Shown here in pieces: positions 10,932-19,673 of a stretch of 64,000 nt of DNA. The notes beneath the pieces are model-generated. The model was not told the origin of the DNA. It saw only the letters and a program-made list of their open reading frames with translations, and ran no database searches. A program made the position numbers and the translations under genes. The stretch covers positions 62,001-126,000 of the forward strand of contig DATNFO010000054.1 of the NCBI GenBank assembly GCA_035606355.1, given 5' to 3'. The first letter of the stretch is position 1. Each line of letters starts with the position of its first letter. This DNA is from Sulfopaludibacter sp035606355 (lineage in GTDB: Bacteria > Acidobacteriota > Terriglobia > Bryobacterales > Bryobacteraceae).

Positions 10932-11256
10932 CGGGCGGTTTTTCTTGGCCTTAGACTGAAATCCTCAGGTTCGAAACGGCCGTTTTGCACCACGATGGGA
11001 CAATTGTAGAAAATGGAACGTGGTCGTAAATCACTATGCATCAGGGGCTTACAGGGGAAAATTTCAGCCTGGATTTTCACTTGACTTGAAGCTCGTAGGG
11101 AAATAAGATCCAACTACAAAGTTTTTGGCGGTTGCGATTCCGTCGAAACTGATTCTCCCATCGAACATCACCCCGGGTAGAACCGGGGGATAACGAATGC
11201 TCACCCTTAGGGGTGAGCATTTTCGTTTTCGAGCTCACTTCCGCCATACTGATCTC
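10932..11256 (+). promoter_or_regulatory. Intergenic promoter and structured leader of the ABC exporter
   Basis: This 325-bp gap has no convincing gene. TTGACT at 11081-11086 and TAAGAT at 11104-11109 are separated by exactly 17 bp, a good housekeeping-type promoter facing the exporter gene. The predicted transcript would have a leader of roughly 140 nt. That leader holds two hairpins: CCCCGG/CCGGGG at 11171-11188, and an 11-bp perfect stem at 11196-11221 followed by a T-rich run (TTCGTTTTC). The arrangement resembles an attenuator. The regulator or ligand is not evident. An additional short inverted repeat, ACCACG/CGTGGT, lies further upstream near 10992-11029. Confidence 0.5.
11196..11230 (+). 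terminator. Terminator-like hairpin in the exporter leader
   Basis: The stem AATGCTCACCC / GGGTGAGCATT (11 bp, perfect) closes a 4-nt TTAG loop at 11207-11210, and the next bases are TTCGTTTTC. It sits about 35 bp before the exporter start codon and downstream of the predicted promoter, so it could stop or attenuate transcription. The stem is nearly symmetrical, so a DNA-level operator is an alternative reading. Confidence 0.55.
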
Positions 11257-13089
11257 ATGCACCCGCCCATGCCGCAACGGCCGGCCGCCGAACTCAGTTG
11301 GCGCGCGCGGGTCGCTTCGCTTCGCAACGTTCGACCCCTGTTGCGCATGGTGTGGGAAACCAGCCCTCCGCTGGTGGTGGGTACCGCGATTCTGCGGCTT
11401 GTACGGGCTTTGTTGCCTTTAGCCACACTCTGGGTCTCAAAGCTCATTCTGGACGCCGTGGTGAGCCGCGTAATGCGAAAAACGGGCGATCTGGCGGTCA
11501 TCTGGAAGCTTGTGGCGCTGGAACTGGCGCTCGCCGTCGCCAGCGACGTGCTGGGGCGCGCCAACACGCTCTTCGACAGCCTGCTTGGCGACCGCTTTAC
11601 CAACCGGATCAGCGTCAAACTCATGCAACACGCCACGGCGCTCGACCTGGCGTCCTTCGAAGATCCGGTTTTCTACGACAAACTCGAACGCGCCCGGCGC
11701 CAAACCACTGGCAGACTTGGACTTCTCGCCGCCCTGTTGAACATTGGGCAAGACAGCCTCACACTGTTCTCTCTCTCCGCCGCTCTCATCGTCTTTTCGC
11801 CGTGGCTCATGGTGCTGCTGATCGCGGCGGTCATCCCGGCGTTCCTTGGGGAGACACATTTCACGACACTCGCCTACTCGGTGCTCTACCGTCGCACGCC
11901 TGAAAAACGGCAGCTCGATTACCTCCGCTGGCTGGGAGCCAGCGCGCAGAGCGCCAAGGAGGTAAAGATCTTCGGTTTGGGGAGCCATCTGGCTCATCAA
12001 TACCATGAAGTTGCAGAAGCTATCGATGCGGAGAATAAAGTACTTGCGATTCGCCGCGCGATGGTTGGCTCGGCCCTCAACCTGGTCTCTACCGGCGGCT
12101 ATTATGGGGCGTACGTGGTGGTTCTCCTGAAGACCCTTGCGGGCGCCATTTCCATCGGCACGTTCACCTTCCTGACCGGCTCCTTCAACCGCTCGCGAAG
12201 CTACATCGAGCGGATTCTCTCCGGGTTCAACGACATCTCGGAGCAGGCGATGTTTTTGACCGACCTGTTCGAGTTCTTCGATATGAAGCCTTCGATCACC
12301 TCGCCCTCGAACCCCATCCCGGCACCGCGACCGATCCGCGACGGCTTCGAATTCCGCGACGTGGCGTTCGCCTATCCGGGCAGCGACCGGCTGGTCGTGC
12401 AGAACATTAACTTCCGGCTGCATCCTGCTGAAAAGGTGGCGCTCATTGGCGAGAACGGAGCCGGCAAGACCACCATCGTCAAGCTACTTGCGCGCTTATA
12501 CGACCCCACTGCGGGCCAGATCCTTCTGGACGGCAACGACCTGCGCGATTACGACGTGGAGGATCTGCGCCGCGAGATCGGCGTCATCTTTCAGGACTAC
12601 ATGCGGTATGACATGTTAATCCGTGAGAACATTGGGTTTGGCAAAATCGAAGCGCTCCCGGATAGCGGCCGCATGGAAACCGCGGCACAGAAAAGTCTCG
12701 CGAAAAAGCTGATTGAGCGTCTTCCGAAAGGCTACGATCAAATGGTGGGGAGGCGCTTTGAGGGTGGAGTCGACCTCTCCGGCGGTGAATGGCAGAAGCT
12801 GGCGCTCGCCCGAGCGTATATGCGCGAGGCCCAGCTCCTGATCCTGGACGAGCCGACCGCTACCCTGGACGCCCGCGCAGAGTACGAAGTTTTCCAGCGG
12901 TTCGCCGACCTGACGCGCGGCCGCATGGCGGTCCTCATCTCGCACCGTTTCTCCACGGTGCGCATGGCGGATCGCATTCTGGTGCTGGCCGGCGGCGCCA
13001 TAGAGGAACAGGGAACCCATAGGGAACTGGTCGCCCTGGGAGGGCGTTACGCAGAGTTGTTTGAGCTTCAAGCAGCAGGTTACCGTTGA
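11257..13089 (+). CDS. ABC exporter, fused permease and ATPase
   Basis: 610 residues from the ATG at 11257; a longer frame begins inside the leader hairpin and is rejected. The N-terminal half (about residues 40-320) contains a type-I exporter membrane domain with several helices (for example PWLMVLLIAAVIPAFLGE and ALNLVSTGGYYGAYVVVLLKTLAGAISIGTFTFL). The ATPase half has Walker A GENGAGKTT at about 398, the signature LSGGEWQ at about 507, Walker B LLILDEPTA at about 527 and the H-loop ISHRF at about 562. Signature and membrane domain resemble peptide or lantibiotic-type exporters that work as homodimers. No peptide gene is seen next to it. It is followed by ribonuclease J after 12 bp. Confidence 0.92.
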   Translation: MHPPMPQRPAAELSWRARVASLRNVRPLLRMVWETSPPLVVGTAILRLVRALLPLATLWVSKLILDAVVSRVMRKTGDLAVIWKLVALELALAVASDVLGRANTLFDSLLGDRFTNRISVKLMQHATALDLASFEDPVFYDKLERARRQTTGRLGLLAALLNIGQDSLTLFSLSAALIVFSPWLMVLLIAAVIPAFLGETHFTTLAYSVLYRRTPEKRQLDYLRWLGASAQSAKEVKIFGLGSHLAHQYHEVAEAIDAENKVLAIRRAMVGSALNLVSTGGYYGAYVVVLLKTLAGAISIGTFTFLTGSFNRSRSYIERILSGFNDISEQAMFLTDLFEFFDMKPSITSPSNPIPAPRPIRDGFEFRDVAFAYPGSDRLVVQNINFRLHPAEKVALIGENGAGKTTIVKLLARLYDPTAGQILLDGNDLRDYDVEDLRREIGVIFQDYMRYDMLIRENIGFGKIEALPDSGRMETAAQKSLAKKLIERLPKGYDQMVGRRFEGGVDLSGGEWQKLALARAYMREAQLLILDEPTATLDARAEYEVFQRFADLTRGRMAVLISHRFSTVRMADRILVLAGGAIEEQGTHRELVALGGRYAELFELQAAGYR

Positions 13090-13101
13090 GAGCACAACTG
13101 A

Positions 13102-14772
13102 ATGACTGATCAGAAGTTACAAGTTATCCCCCTGGGCGGCTTGGGGGAGTTTGGGATGAACATGACCGCGATCCGCTATGGCGAGGACATGATCGTGGTG
13201 GATTCCGGAATGATGTTCCCGGACGCCGAGCTCCTGGGTGTCGACCTGGTGATGCCAGACCTCACCTTTCTCAAGGAGAGCCAGAGTCAGGTTCGGGCGC
13301 TGCTGCTGACGCACGGCCACGAGGATCATATCGGCGCCGTCCCTTACTTCCTGAACGAGATCAACGTTCCGGTCTACGGCACGGCGTTCACGCTGGCGCT
13401 GGTGGATCGCCGCATGGAGGAATACGATCTCGAGGAAGAGCCGGTTTTCCACACGGTCAAACCGAAGCAGATTGTGGAGATCGGTCCGTTCAAAGTCGAG
13501 TTCATCAACGTGACGCACTCCATTGTGAGTGCCGTCGCCCTGGCCATCACCACTCCGCTCGGCGTCATCATCCACACCGGCGATTTCAAAGTCGACCCGA
13601 CCCCCACGGACAACGAGCTCTTCGACCTGCACACGCTCGCCGATTACGGGAAGCGCGGCGTGCTGCTGCTGCTCTCCGATTCGACAAATGCCGACCGGCC
13701 GGGCTACACGGAATCCGAGCGAGCCGTCCGTCCGCGCATGGAAGAAATCTTCAATCGCGCCGAGAGCCGGATTGTGGTCTCCTGCTTCAGCTCTTCCATA
13801 CACCGCATTCAACTGGTGCTCGATCTGGCCCAGGAATACGGCCGGCGCGTCGCCGTTTTCGGCAGAAGTATGGTGTCGGTGACGGAGATCGCGCACTCGC
13901 TCGGTCTGCTGGATATTCCGGACGGCATCCTCCTGCGCCCGCAGGATGCCATGGACGTCGCGCCGAATAAAGTGGCGTTCCTCATCTCAGGTACGCAGGG
14001 CGAGCCTATGTCGGCGCTGGCGCGCGTGGCGGTGGACAACCACAAGCATGCCTCGGTGGAGCGCGGTGATACGGTGGTGCTCAGCTCGCGCATCATCCCG
14101 GGTAATGAGAAGGCCATCTTCCGCATGATCGATCACATGGCCAAGCGGGGCGCGGATGTGATGTACGGCAGCATGAATCCACCGCTGCACGTCTCCGGTC
14201 ACGGCAGCGTGGAGGAGATGAAACTGGTGCTCAACCTGGTGCGGCCGCGCTATTTCATGCCGATTCACGGCGAGTTCCGGCAGCTATCCAAGCACGCGCG
14301 GCTGGCCGAGCACCTGCGCTTCGCCGGGCTGGAGAACAGCTTCGTCATGGAAACCGGCGACATTCTGGAGATCGATCACCACGGGGCGCGCGTGGCGGGC
14401 AAGGCGCCGGTGGGCCGCGTCTGCATCGATTCCGGCAGCGTGGACGATGTGGTGCAGGAGATGGTGATTCGCGATCGCCGGCACCTGTCCGAGGACGGCA
14501 TTGTGCTCCCGATCATCGCCATCGATTCGCATACGGGCCGGATGGAGGGGTTGCCCGAGATCGTCAGCCGCGGGTTTGCGCTGGCCGACGAGGGCAGCGA
14601 ATTTATGCAGAACGCGCGCCAGATTGTGGCGCGCACCATGGAAGGTTCGAATCAGGAGGAGAAAACCGATTGGGGCGTGATGAAGGAGAAAATCCGCGCG
14701 GACTTGAAGCGGTACATCGTGAAGGAGACGCAGCGGCGGCCCCTGATCATGCCGGTGATTCTGGAGGTGTAG
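13102..14772 (+). CDS. rnj: Ribonuclease J
   Basis: 556 residues, normal for the family. RNase J is a zinc metallo-beta-lactamase/beta-CASP nuclease with 5'-3' exonuclease and endonuclease activity in RNA processing and decay. The N-terminus MTDQKLQVIPLGGLGEFGMNM and the metal motif HGHEDH (H71, H73, D75, H76) are clear, with further ligands in the HSIVSAVAL region and in HTGDFKVDPTP. The beta-CASP part includes SSSIHRIQLVLDLAQEYGRRVAVFGRSM and PMSALARVA; the C-terminal domain ends in RPLIMPVILEV. The last 103 bp are also read in another frame as the start of the FAD-linked oxidase. Confidence 0.97.
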   Translation: MTDQKLQVIPLGGLGEFGMNMTAIRYGEDMIVVDSGMMFPDAELLGVDLVMPDLTFLKESQSQVRALLLTHGHEDHIGAVPYFLNEINVPVYGTAFTLALVDRRMEEYDLEEEPVFHTVKPKQIVEIGPFKVEFINVTHSIVSAVALAITTPLGVIIHTGDFKVDPTPTDNELFDLHTLADYGKRGVLLLLSDSTNADRPGYTESERAVRPRMEEIFNRAESRIVVSCFSSSIHRIQLVLDLAQEYGRRVAVFGRSMVSVTEIAHSLGLLDIPDGILLRPQDAMDVAPNKVAFLISGTQGEPMSALARVAVDNHKHASVERGDTVVLSSRIIPGNEKAIFRMIDHMAKRGADVMYGSMNPPLHVSGHGSVEEMKLVLNLVRPRYFMPIHGEFRQLSKHARLAEHLRFAGLENSFVMETGDILEIDHHGARVAGKAPVGRVCIDSGSVDDVVQEMVIRDRRHLSEDGIVLPIIAIDSHTGRMEGLPEIVSRGFALADEGSEFMQNARQIVARTMEGSNQEEKTDWGVMKEKIRADLKRYIVKETQRRPLIMPVILEV

Positions 14773-16112
14773 CGCCTCAATATCTCGAGGACGCTTCGGG
14801 TTTCAAGGGGCACGCCGACAAAGTGTGGACACCGGCGACCGAAGTGGAGGTCGCGGAAGTTTTGCGTGCGGCTTCGGGGTTGGGGATCGCGGTCACAGTG
14901 GCGGGCGCGGGCACCGGAGTGACCGGAGCGCGCGTGCCGTTCGGCGGATGGGTGCTCTCGCTGGAGCGGTTCACGCGCCTGGATGTGCAGTCGGGATACG
15001 CGGACGCCGGCGCGGGTGTGCTCTTGCGCGATCTGCACGCCGCGGCGGCGCGCACCGGTCAACTTTATCCGCCCGATCCGACCGAGACTTCGGCGAGCGT
15101 CGGTGGCACAATCGCGACGAACGCCAGCGGATCGCGCAGCTTCAAATATGGCGCCACGCGGCGATGGGTGGAGCGGCTTCGCGCCGTCATGGCGGACGGC
15201 ACGGTTCGGGAGTTTTCGCGCGGCGAGCCCATCGATTTCGCGGTGCAACCCGTGCCGCTGCCCGACGTCCGCAAGAACACGGCAGGCTATCCGCTGCGCG
15301 AGCACATGGACTGGGTGGACCTTCTCGTGGGTAGCGAAGGCACGCTCGCGGTGGTTACGGAAGCGCGCGTGCGCCTGATTCCAGCGCCGGCGGCCGCGCT
15401 TTCCGGAGTCATCTTTTTCGCCGGCGATGCGGCAGCTTTGGATGCGGTGGATGCGTGGCGCGGGCTCGGCCTCACCATGCTGGAGTACATGGATAAACCA
15501 TCGCTCGACCTGCTGCGCGCGCGTTTCCCGGAGATTCCGCAAGCCGCCGGTGCGGCGCTGATGCTGGAGCAGTCGCTCGAAAGTGAAGAGGATCCGGCGG
15601 TGGACAGTTGGATCGAGCGCATCGAGACGGCGGGCGCACTGGAAGATTCGTGGTTCACGCTGTCCGCTGCCGATCGCGAGCGCTTCCGGCGCTTCCGTCA
15701 TGCGCTGCCGGAACTGGTCAACGATACGGTCCGGCGATCCGGCGCGATGAAGATGAACACAGATTACGCCGTGCCGATCGGCAAGAATCGGGCGATGCTC
15801 GGCTTCTATCGGGATCGTCTGGAAAGCGAATATCCCGGCCGATACGTGATCTTCGGCCATATCGGAGATGCGCACGTGCACGTCAACCTGTTCTCCGATC
15901 CGGCCGATCCGGACCGTGCTGCGCGATTGCTCAAGGAACTGGCGCGTGCGGCCGTGGAGATGGGCGGAACGGTGTCGGCGGAACACGGGCTGGGCAAGAG
16001 GAAATCGCATTTGCTGAAGCTGCAGTATCAACCGGAGCAGATCGAGGCGATGAGGGCTGTCAAGCGGCGGCTGGATCCAGCCGGGATTCTCGGGCCGGGC
16101 ACACTGTTATAA
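14670..16112 (+). CDS. FAD-linked oxidase (glycolate oxidase GlcD / D-lactate dehydrogenase type)
   Basis: 480 residues. The FAD-binding-4 domain shows TPATEVEVAEVLRAASGLGIAVTVAGAGTGVTGARVPFGGW, followed by the PDPTETSASVGGTIATNASG flavin loop and LLVGSEGTLAVVTEARVRL. The C-terminal oxidase domain includes GHIGDAHVHVNLF and the closing TVSAEHGLGKRKSHLLK...LDPAGILGPG. Such enzymes oxidise 2-hydroxy acids (lactate, glycolate) and pass electrons to the respiratory chain. The start is chosen as TTG at 14670, inside rnj, because AGGAGG lies at 14654-14659 and because conserved residues (YLEDASGF) occur before the next in-frame GTG. The 103-bp overlap is unusual. Substrate cannot be told from the sequence. 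Confidence 0.9.
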   Translation: MGRDEGENPRGLEAVHREGDAAAAPDHAGDSGGVAPQYLEDASGFKGHADKVWTPATEVEVAEVLRAASGLGIAVTVAGAGTGVTGARVPFGGWVLSLERFTRLDVQSGYADAGAGVLLRDLHAAAARTGQLYPPDPTETSASVGGTIATNASGSRSFKYGATRRWVERLRAVMADGTVREFSRGEPIDFAVQPVPLPDVRKNTAGYPLREHMDWVDLLVGSEGTLAVVTEARVRLIPAPAAALSGVIFFAGDAAALDAVDAWRGLGLTMLEYMDKPSLDLLRARFPEIPQAAGAALMLEQSLESEEDPAVDSWIERIETAGALEDSWFTLSAADRERFRRFRHALPELVNDTVRRSGAMKMNTDYAVPIGKNRAMLGFYRDRLESEYPGRYVIFGHIGDAHVHVNLFSDPADPDRAARLLKELARAAVEMGGTVSAEHGLGKRKSHLLKLQYQPEQIEAMRAVKRRLDPAGILGPGTLL

Positions 16113-16161
16113 AGGTCGGCTGTGGGCAGGATTGCCCGCACCACAGGGTTGGGCCATAATA

Positions 16162-18858
16162 GTGTCTCTCGTGCGCGAAGCCATTGGCCATTACCGGATC
16201 CTGGAGAAGTTGGGCTCCGGCGGCATGGGCGAAGTTTGGAAAGCCGAGGATACGCGGCTGAACCGCCTCGTTGCGCTGAAGATCCTGCCCCCCGATAAGA
16301 CTCTGGACCCGGACCGGAAGCGCCGTTTCGTGCAGGAGGCCAGGTCAGCTTCCGCGCTCCATCACCCTCACATCATTACCATCTACGATGTCGGCTCCGA
16401 CGGCGATCAGGATTACATCGCGATGGAGTACATCGCCGGCTCCACGCTGGAGCACGCGATCGGCGACAAGGGCCTTTCCTTCAAGCAGGCGATTAACTGG
16501 GGCATTCAGATTGCCGATGCGCTGGCGCGTGCCCACGCAAAGGGGATTGTGCATCGCGATGTGAAGCCCGGAAACATCATGGTGGATGAGAGCGGCGTCA
16601 AGGTGCTGGACTTCGGCCTTTCGAAGCTCCTCGAAACTCTCCTGGCCGGCGGCGCGGGCGACACGGTCACGATCCGGCAGGTTGTCCACACCGAGGAAGG
16701 AAAGCTGGTCGGCACCGTCGCGTATATGTCGCCGGAGCAGGCCGAAGGGCGGCCGGTGGACGCCCGCTCCGACATCTTTTCATTCGGAGCCCTGCTCTAC
16801 GAAATGGTCACGGGCCGCCGGCCGTTCACCGGAGATTCCAAGCTCTCCATTCTAGCTGCCATCCTGCGTGAGGAGCCCGAGTCCATCAGCTCGGTCTCTT
16901 CCGGAGTGCCGCCGGATTTAGAGCGCATCGTGGCGCGCTGCATGCGCAAAGACCCGGCCCGCCGCTACCAGCATATGGACGATGTGCGAATCGCGCTGGA
17001 GGATCTCAAAGAGGAGTCGGAATCCGGCGTGCAGCCGGCCCGGCAATTGAAGCGCCGGCCTCTTTGGCCCTGGGTTGCGGCGGCGGCCTTCTTATGTTGC
17101 GTGGCGGCCGTCGTCTGGCTACGTCCGCGCGCCGCGGCGACTTCGAATGCTGACGCCCCATTGAAGCGCCTGACGTTCGATTCCGGGCTCACAAGCGATC
17201 CCGCCCTTTCCCCCGACGGACGGCTCATCGCATACGCATCGGACCGGTCCGGCGCAGGCAGTCTCGATCTATGGGTGCAGCAGGTGGCGGGCGGCGACCC
17301 GACGCGCATCACTAATGCCCCGGAAGATGAGTACGCGCCCGTGTTCTCGCCGGACGGAACGCGCATCGCATACCGTTCGGAGGCTGCCGGCGGCGGCATT
17401 TACACCATCTCCGCTCTGGGCGGCCAGCCGAGGCTGCTTGTGGCGGATGGTCGCGGACCGCGGTACTCGCCGGACGGGTCGCAAATTGCATTTTGGAAAG
17501 GCAATCCGACATCGGGCACGCCTTACGCCAAGGGCGGGGCGAGCGTCTGGGTGGTTTCGGCGCAGGGCGGGGAACCTAAGCAGGTTGCAGCGGATCTGCC
17601 AGTTGCCGCAAAGCCGGAATGGACGTCCGATGGACGCCACCTGGTGTTTGTAGGCATGGCTCAGAACGAGCACACCGGGGGGCAAGTGGACGTTTGGGTT
17701 GCGCCTTTGGACGGCGGCAGCAGCGCGAGGACGGGCGTCCGTGAAGCGCTTGTCCAGGCAAAGCTGCGGCTCTTCGGCCGGTATCCCGGGATATTCCGTG
17801 GTTCCTCAGACCGGTATCTTTTCTCGGCCGGTAACCGCGATACGACCAACCTCTGGAGCGTCCGTCTGGCGTCACCCGATTGGAAAGCCGCGGATCTTCA
17901 CCGCCTGACCTTCGGCACGCAAACAGAGTTGCATCCTTCGGTGGCCGGCAGCCGTATAGCGTTTGAGGGGGAGACGGATTCGGCCCAGATTTTTAGCGTT
18001 GCGCTCGATGCCAACAGCGGGAAAATCAAGGGGCCGCTCCAACAACTGACTAACGGCAACGACTCCGATATTCCCGAACTGTCGCGGGATGGCAAGAAGC
18101 TGGCGTATGTGAGCAACCGCCCCGGTGAAACCAGGGCAATCGTGCGCGACATCGCTTCGGGACAAGAGTCCGTGGTCGCGGTGGCGGCCGCTGTCCATCA
18201 CCCCACCCTTTCACCCGATGGCGCTCAACTGGCTTATCGGATCCTGAAGGGCGGTCAGGGGGAATTCTATGTCGCGCCGTCCGCCGGGGGAACCGCGCAA
18301 AAACTGTGCGGGGCCGAGTGCGGCATGGCCCTTTCCTGGACCAACGATAGCCGGCAGGTGCTGTTCAAAATGGGCGCCAAGATCGGCCTGCTGGACGTGC
18401 CCGGCGGCCGCCAGGAGCTTTTGCTGGACCACGGTGCCAACCAACTCTGGCAGACGCATTATTCTCCCGATGACCGGTGGATAGCTGTGGTCGTGACACA
18501 TGCCAACGACCGTCACAGCATTGAAATAGCGCCCGCGCGGCCGGGCGTTAAGCCAGGACAGTGGATCACCGCCGTACCTGAGGGCGCGGAAAACGATAAG
18601 CCGCGCTGGTCGCCGGATGGCCGCCTGCTCTATTTCACGTCCACGCGCGATGGCTATCGCTGCATCTGGGCCCAGCGGCTGAATGCGGACAAGAAGCCGG
18701 TCGGCGAACCCTTTGGCGTGCTGCACTTTCACAGCACTGTCCGTTCTCTCTCCAATGTGGATCTCTACAATCTGGAAATCTCGATCGCGCAGGACCGGCT
18801 GGTGTTCGTGCTGGGTGAGCGGCGCGGGAACATTTGGACGGTCGCCGCGGGCAATTGA
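16162..18858 (+). CDS. Membrane Ser/Thr protein kinase with C-terminal PD40 propeller
   Basis: 898 residues from a GTG at 16162 (a GTG at 16171 and a TTG at 16132 are alternatives). The kinase domain starts IGHYRILEKLGSGGMGEVWKAED, has the VALKIL lysine, the catalytic loop HRDVKPGN (H131), DFG (D150) and MSPEQAEGRPVDARSDIFSFG. A membrane helix follows (LWPWVAAAAFLCCVAAVVWL, about 301-320). The outer half is built of WD40-like PD40/TolB blades, marked by repeated LSPDGRLIAYASDRSG, FSPDGTRIAYRSE, YSPDGSQIAFWKG and LSRDGKKLAYVSNRPG. Kinase-PD40 fusions are numerous in Solibacter-type genomes. The propeller probably senses an envelope ligand; targets are unknown. Confidence 0.93.
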   Translation: MSLVREAIGHYRILEKLGSGGMGEVWKAEDTRLNRLVALKILPPDKTLDPDRKRRFVQEARSASALHHPHIITIYDVGSDGDQDYIAMEYIAGSTLEHAIGDKGLSFKQAINWGIQIADALARAHAKGIVHRDVKPGNIMVDESGVKVLDFGLSKLLETLLAGGAGDTVTIRQVVHTEEGKLVGTVAYMSPEQAEGRPVDARSDIFSFGALLYEMVTGRRPFTGDSKLSILAAILREEPESISSVSSGVPPDLERIVARCMRKDPARRYQHMDDVRIALEDLKEESESGVQPARQLKRRPLWPWVAAAAFLCCVAAVVWLRPRAAATSNADAPLKRLTFDSGLTSDPALSPDGRLIAYASDRSGAGSLDLWVQQVAGGDPTRITNAPEDEYAPVFSPDGTRIAYRSEAAGGGIYTISALGGQPRLLVADGRGPRYSPDGSQIAFWKGNPTSGTPYAKGGASVWVVSAQGGEPKQVAADLPVAAKPEWTSDGRHLVFVGMAQNEHTGGQVDVWVAPLDGGSSARTGVREALVQAKLRLFGRYPGIFRGSSDRYLFSAGNRDTTNLWSVRLASPDWKAADLHRLTFGTQTELHPSVAGSRIAFEGETDSAQIFSVALDANSGKIKGPLQQLTNGNDSDIPELSRDGKKLAYVSNRPGETRAIVRDIASGQESVVAVAAAVHHPTLSPDGAQLAYRILKGGQGEFYVAPSAGGTAQKLCGAECGMALSWTNDSRQVLFKMGAKIGLLDVPGGRQELLLDHGANQLWQTHYSPDDRWIAVVVTHANDRHSIEIAPARPGVKPGQWITAVPEGAENDKPRWSPDGRLLYFTSTRDGYRCIWAQRLNADKKPVGEPFGVLHFHSTVRSLSNVDLYNLEISIAQDRLVFVLGERRGNIWTVAAGN

Positions 18859-18878
18859 CGGAGGTACCATCTAGAAGA

Positions 18879-19559
18879 GTGCCGACAGCTATGGTCGCGG
18901 TTCGACTCTTGATGGTTCTGGTTTGCGCGGGCGCTCTGGCTGCGGCCGACTTCGGCGGCCGATGGGCTGGCATTGCCACCAGCGCTGACGGGAATGCCGT
19001 GCCGGTTCGCCTGATGCTCAGTCAACTGGGGCAGTCGGTAACGGGGAGCGCCGCGGTCCGCAATGAGGTTGCTTCTGTTGTGCAGGCTACCCGCCGTGAC
19101 GATGAGCTCCGGTTCTCTGCGGCAACAAAATCCGGACAGTCCACCGATTTTGCGCTGATCTTCGCGTCTACGGGAAATCCGCTGAGCTATCCCCAAGTTC
19201 GCCTGGAAGGCGTGGTCACAACGGCGGGCGGGCAATCGAAGGTCGTACTGTACCCGGTCAGCGATAACCCGGTTGGCAGAGTTGTTTATGGCTCGGGACC
19301 CACGGCCATATACTCCGTAAAACCGCGGTATACGGCGGAGGCGCGCCAGGCAAACGTAGAGGGCACCGTTACCGTAACACTCGAGATTGAGGATACCGGT
19401 ATGATCTCGCCGGACAGCATCCACGTCACGCGCGGGCTCGGTTACGGACTGGATGAAGCAGCAATCGAATGCGTGAAGCAGTGGCGCTTCAGGCCGGCTT
19501 TGACGAATGGGTACGCCAAGAAATCGGCAGCGTCGATCGGGGTCATGTTCCGGCGGTGA
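18879..19559 (+). CDS. Secreted protein with TonB C-terminal domain
   Basis: 226 residues from a GTG at 18879; an ATG at 18891 is also possible. GGAGGT at 18860-18865, directly after the kinase stop, is the likely ribosome site. A signal peptide or anchor (MVAVRLLMVLVCAGALAAADF) comes first. The middle has beta-rich sequence (LMLSQLGQSVTGSAAVRNEVASVVQ), and the last about 80 residues match the TonB C-terminal fold: PRYTAEARQANVEGTVTVTLEIEDTG ... DEAAIECVKQWRFRPAL. There is no proline-rich spacer, so this is probably not a classical energy transducer but a periplasmic protein with the same binding fold. It lies 20 bp after the kinase gene and may be co-transcribed with it. Confidence 0.8.
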   Translation: MPTAMVAVRLLMVLVCAGALAAADFGGRWAGIATSADGNAVPVRLMLSQLGQSVTGSAAVRNEVASVVQATRRDDELRFSAATKSGQSTDFALIFASTGNPLSYPQVRLEGVVTTAGGQSKVVLYPVSDNPVGRVVYGSGPTAIYSVKPRYTAEARQANVEGTVTVTLEIEDTGMISPDSIHVTRGLGYGLDEAAIECVKQWRFRPALTNGYAKKSAASIGVMFRR

Positions 19560-19589
19560 AGGCGTCGCCCGATTGCTAACTCTCCAGCG

Positions 19590-19605
19590 GGTGACAGGTG
19601 TCACC
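19590..19605. promoter_or_regulatory. Operator-like palindrome upstream of the ABC-2 transporter operon
   Basis: GGTGACA and TGTCACC form a perfect 7-bp inverted repeat with a 2-bp spacer, ending 68 bp before the ATPase start codon. Its form suits a dimeric helix-turn-helix protein. The DesR/NarL-like regulator encoded at the end of the same operon is one candidate binder. No clear -35/-10 pair was placed beside it. Confidence 0.4.
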
Positions 19606-19673
19606 TTCGCGCTCTGACAATCCCCACTACCTGGATTTTCTCCACGGCCGCACCATGGACCTAGGAGAAACAA

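Noticed and set aside
10932..11195. tRNA or known riboswitch in the exporter leader
   Set aside because: No cloverleaf, no CCA-type acceptor pairing and no class-specific conserved boxes could be found by eye; only simple hairpins are present.
16132..16161. TTG start for the kinase-propeller gene at 16132
   Set aside because: The ten extra residues (MPAPQGWAII) have no similarity to kinase N-termini, and GTG codons at 16162 and 16171 are closer to the conserved IGHYRI motif.
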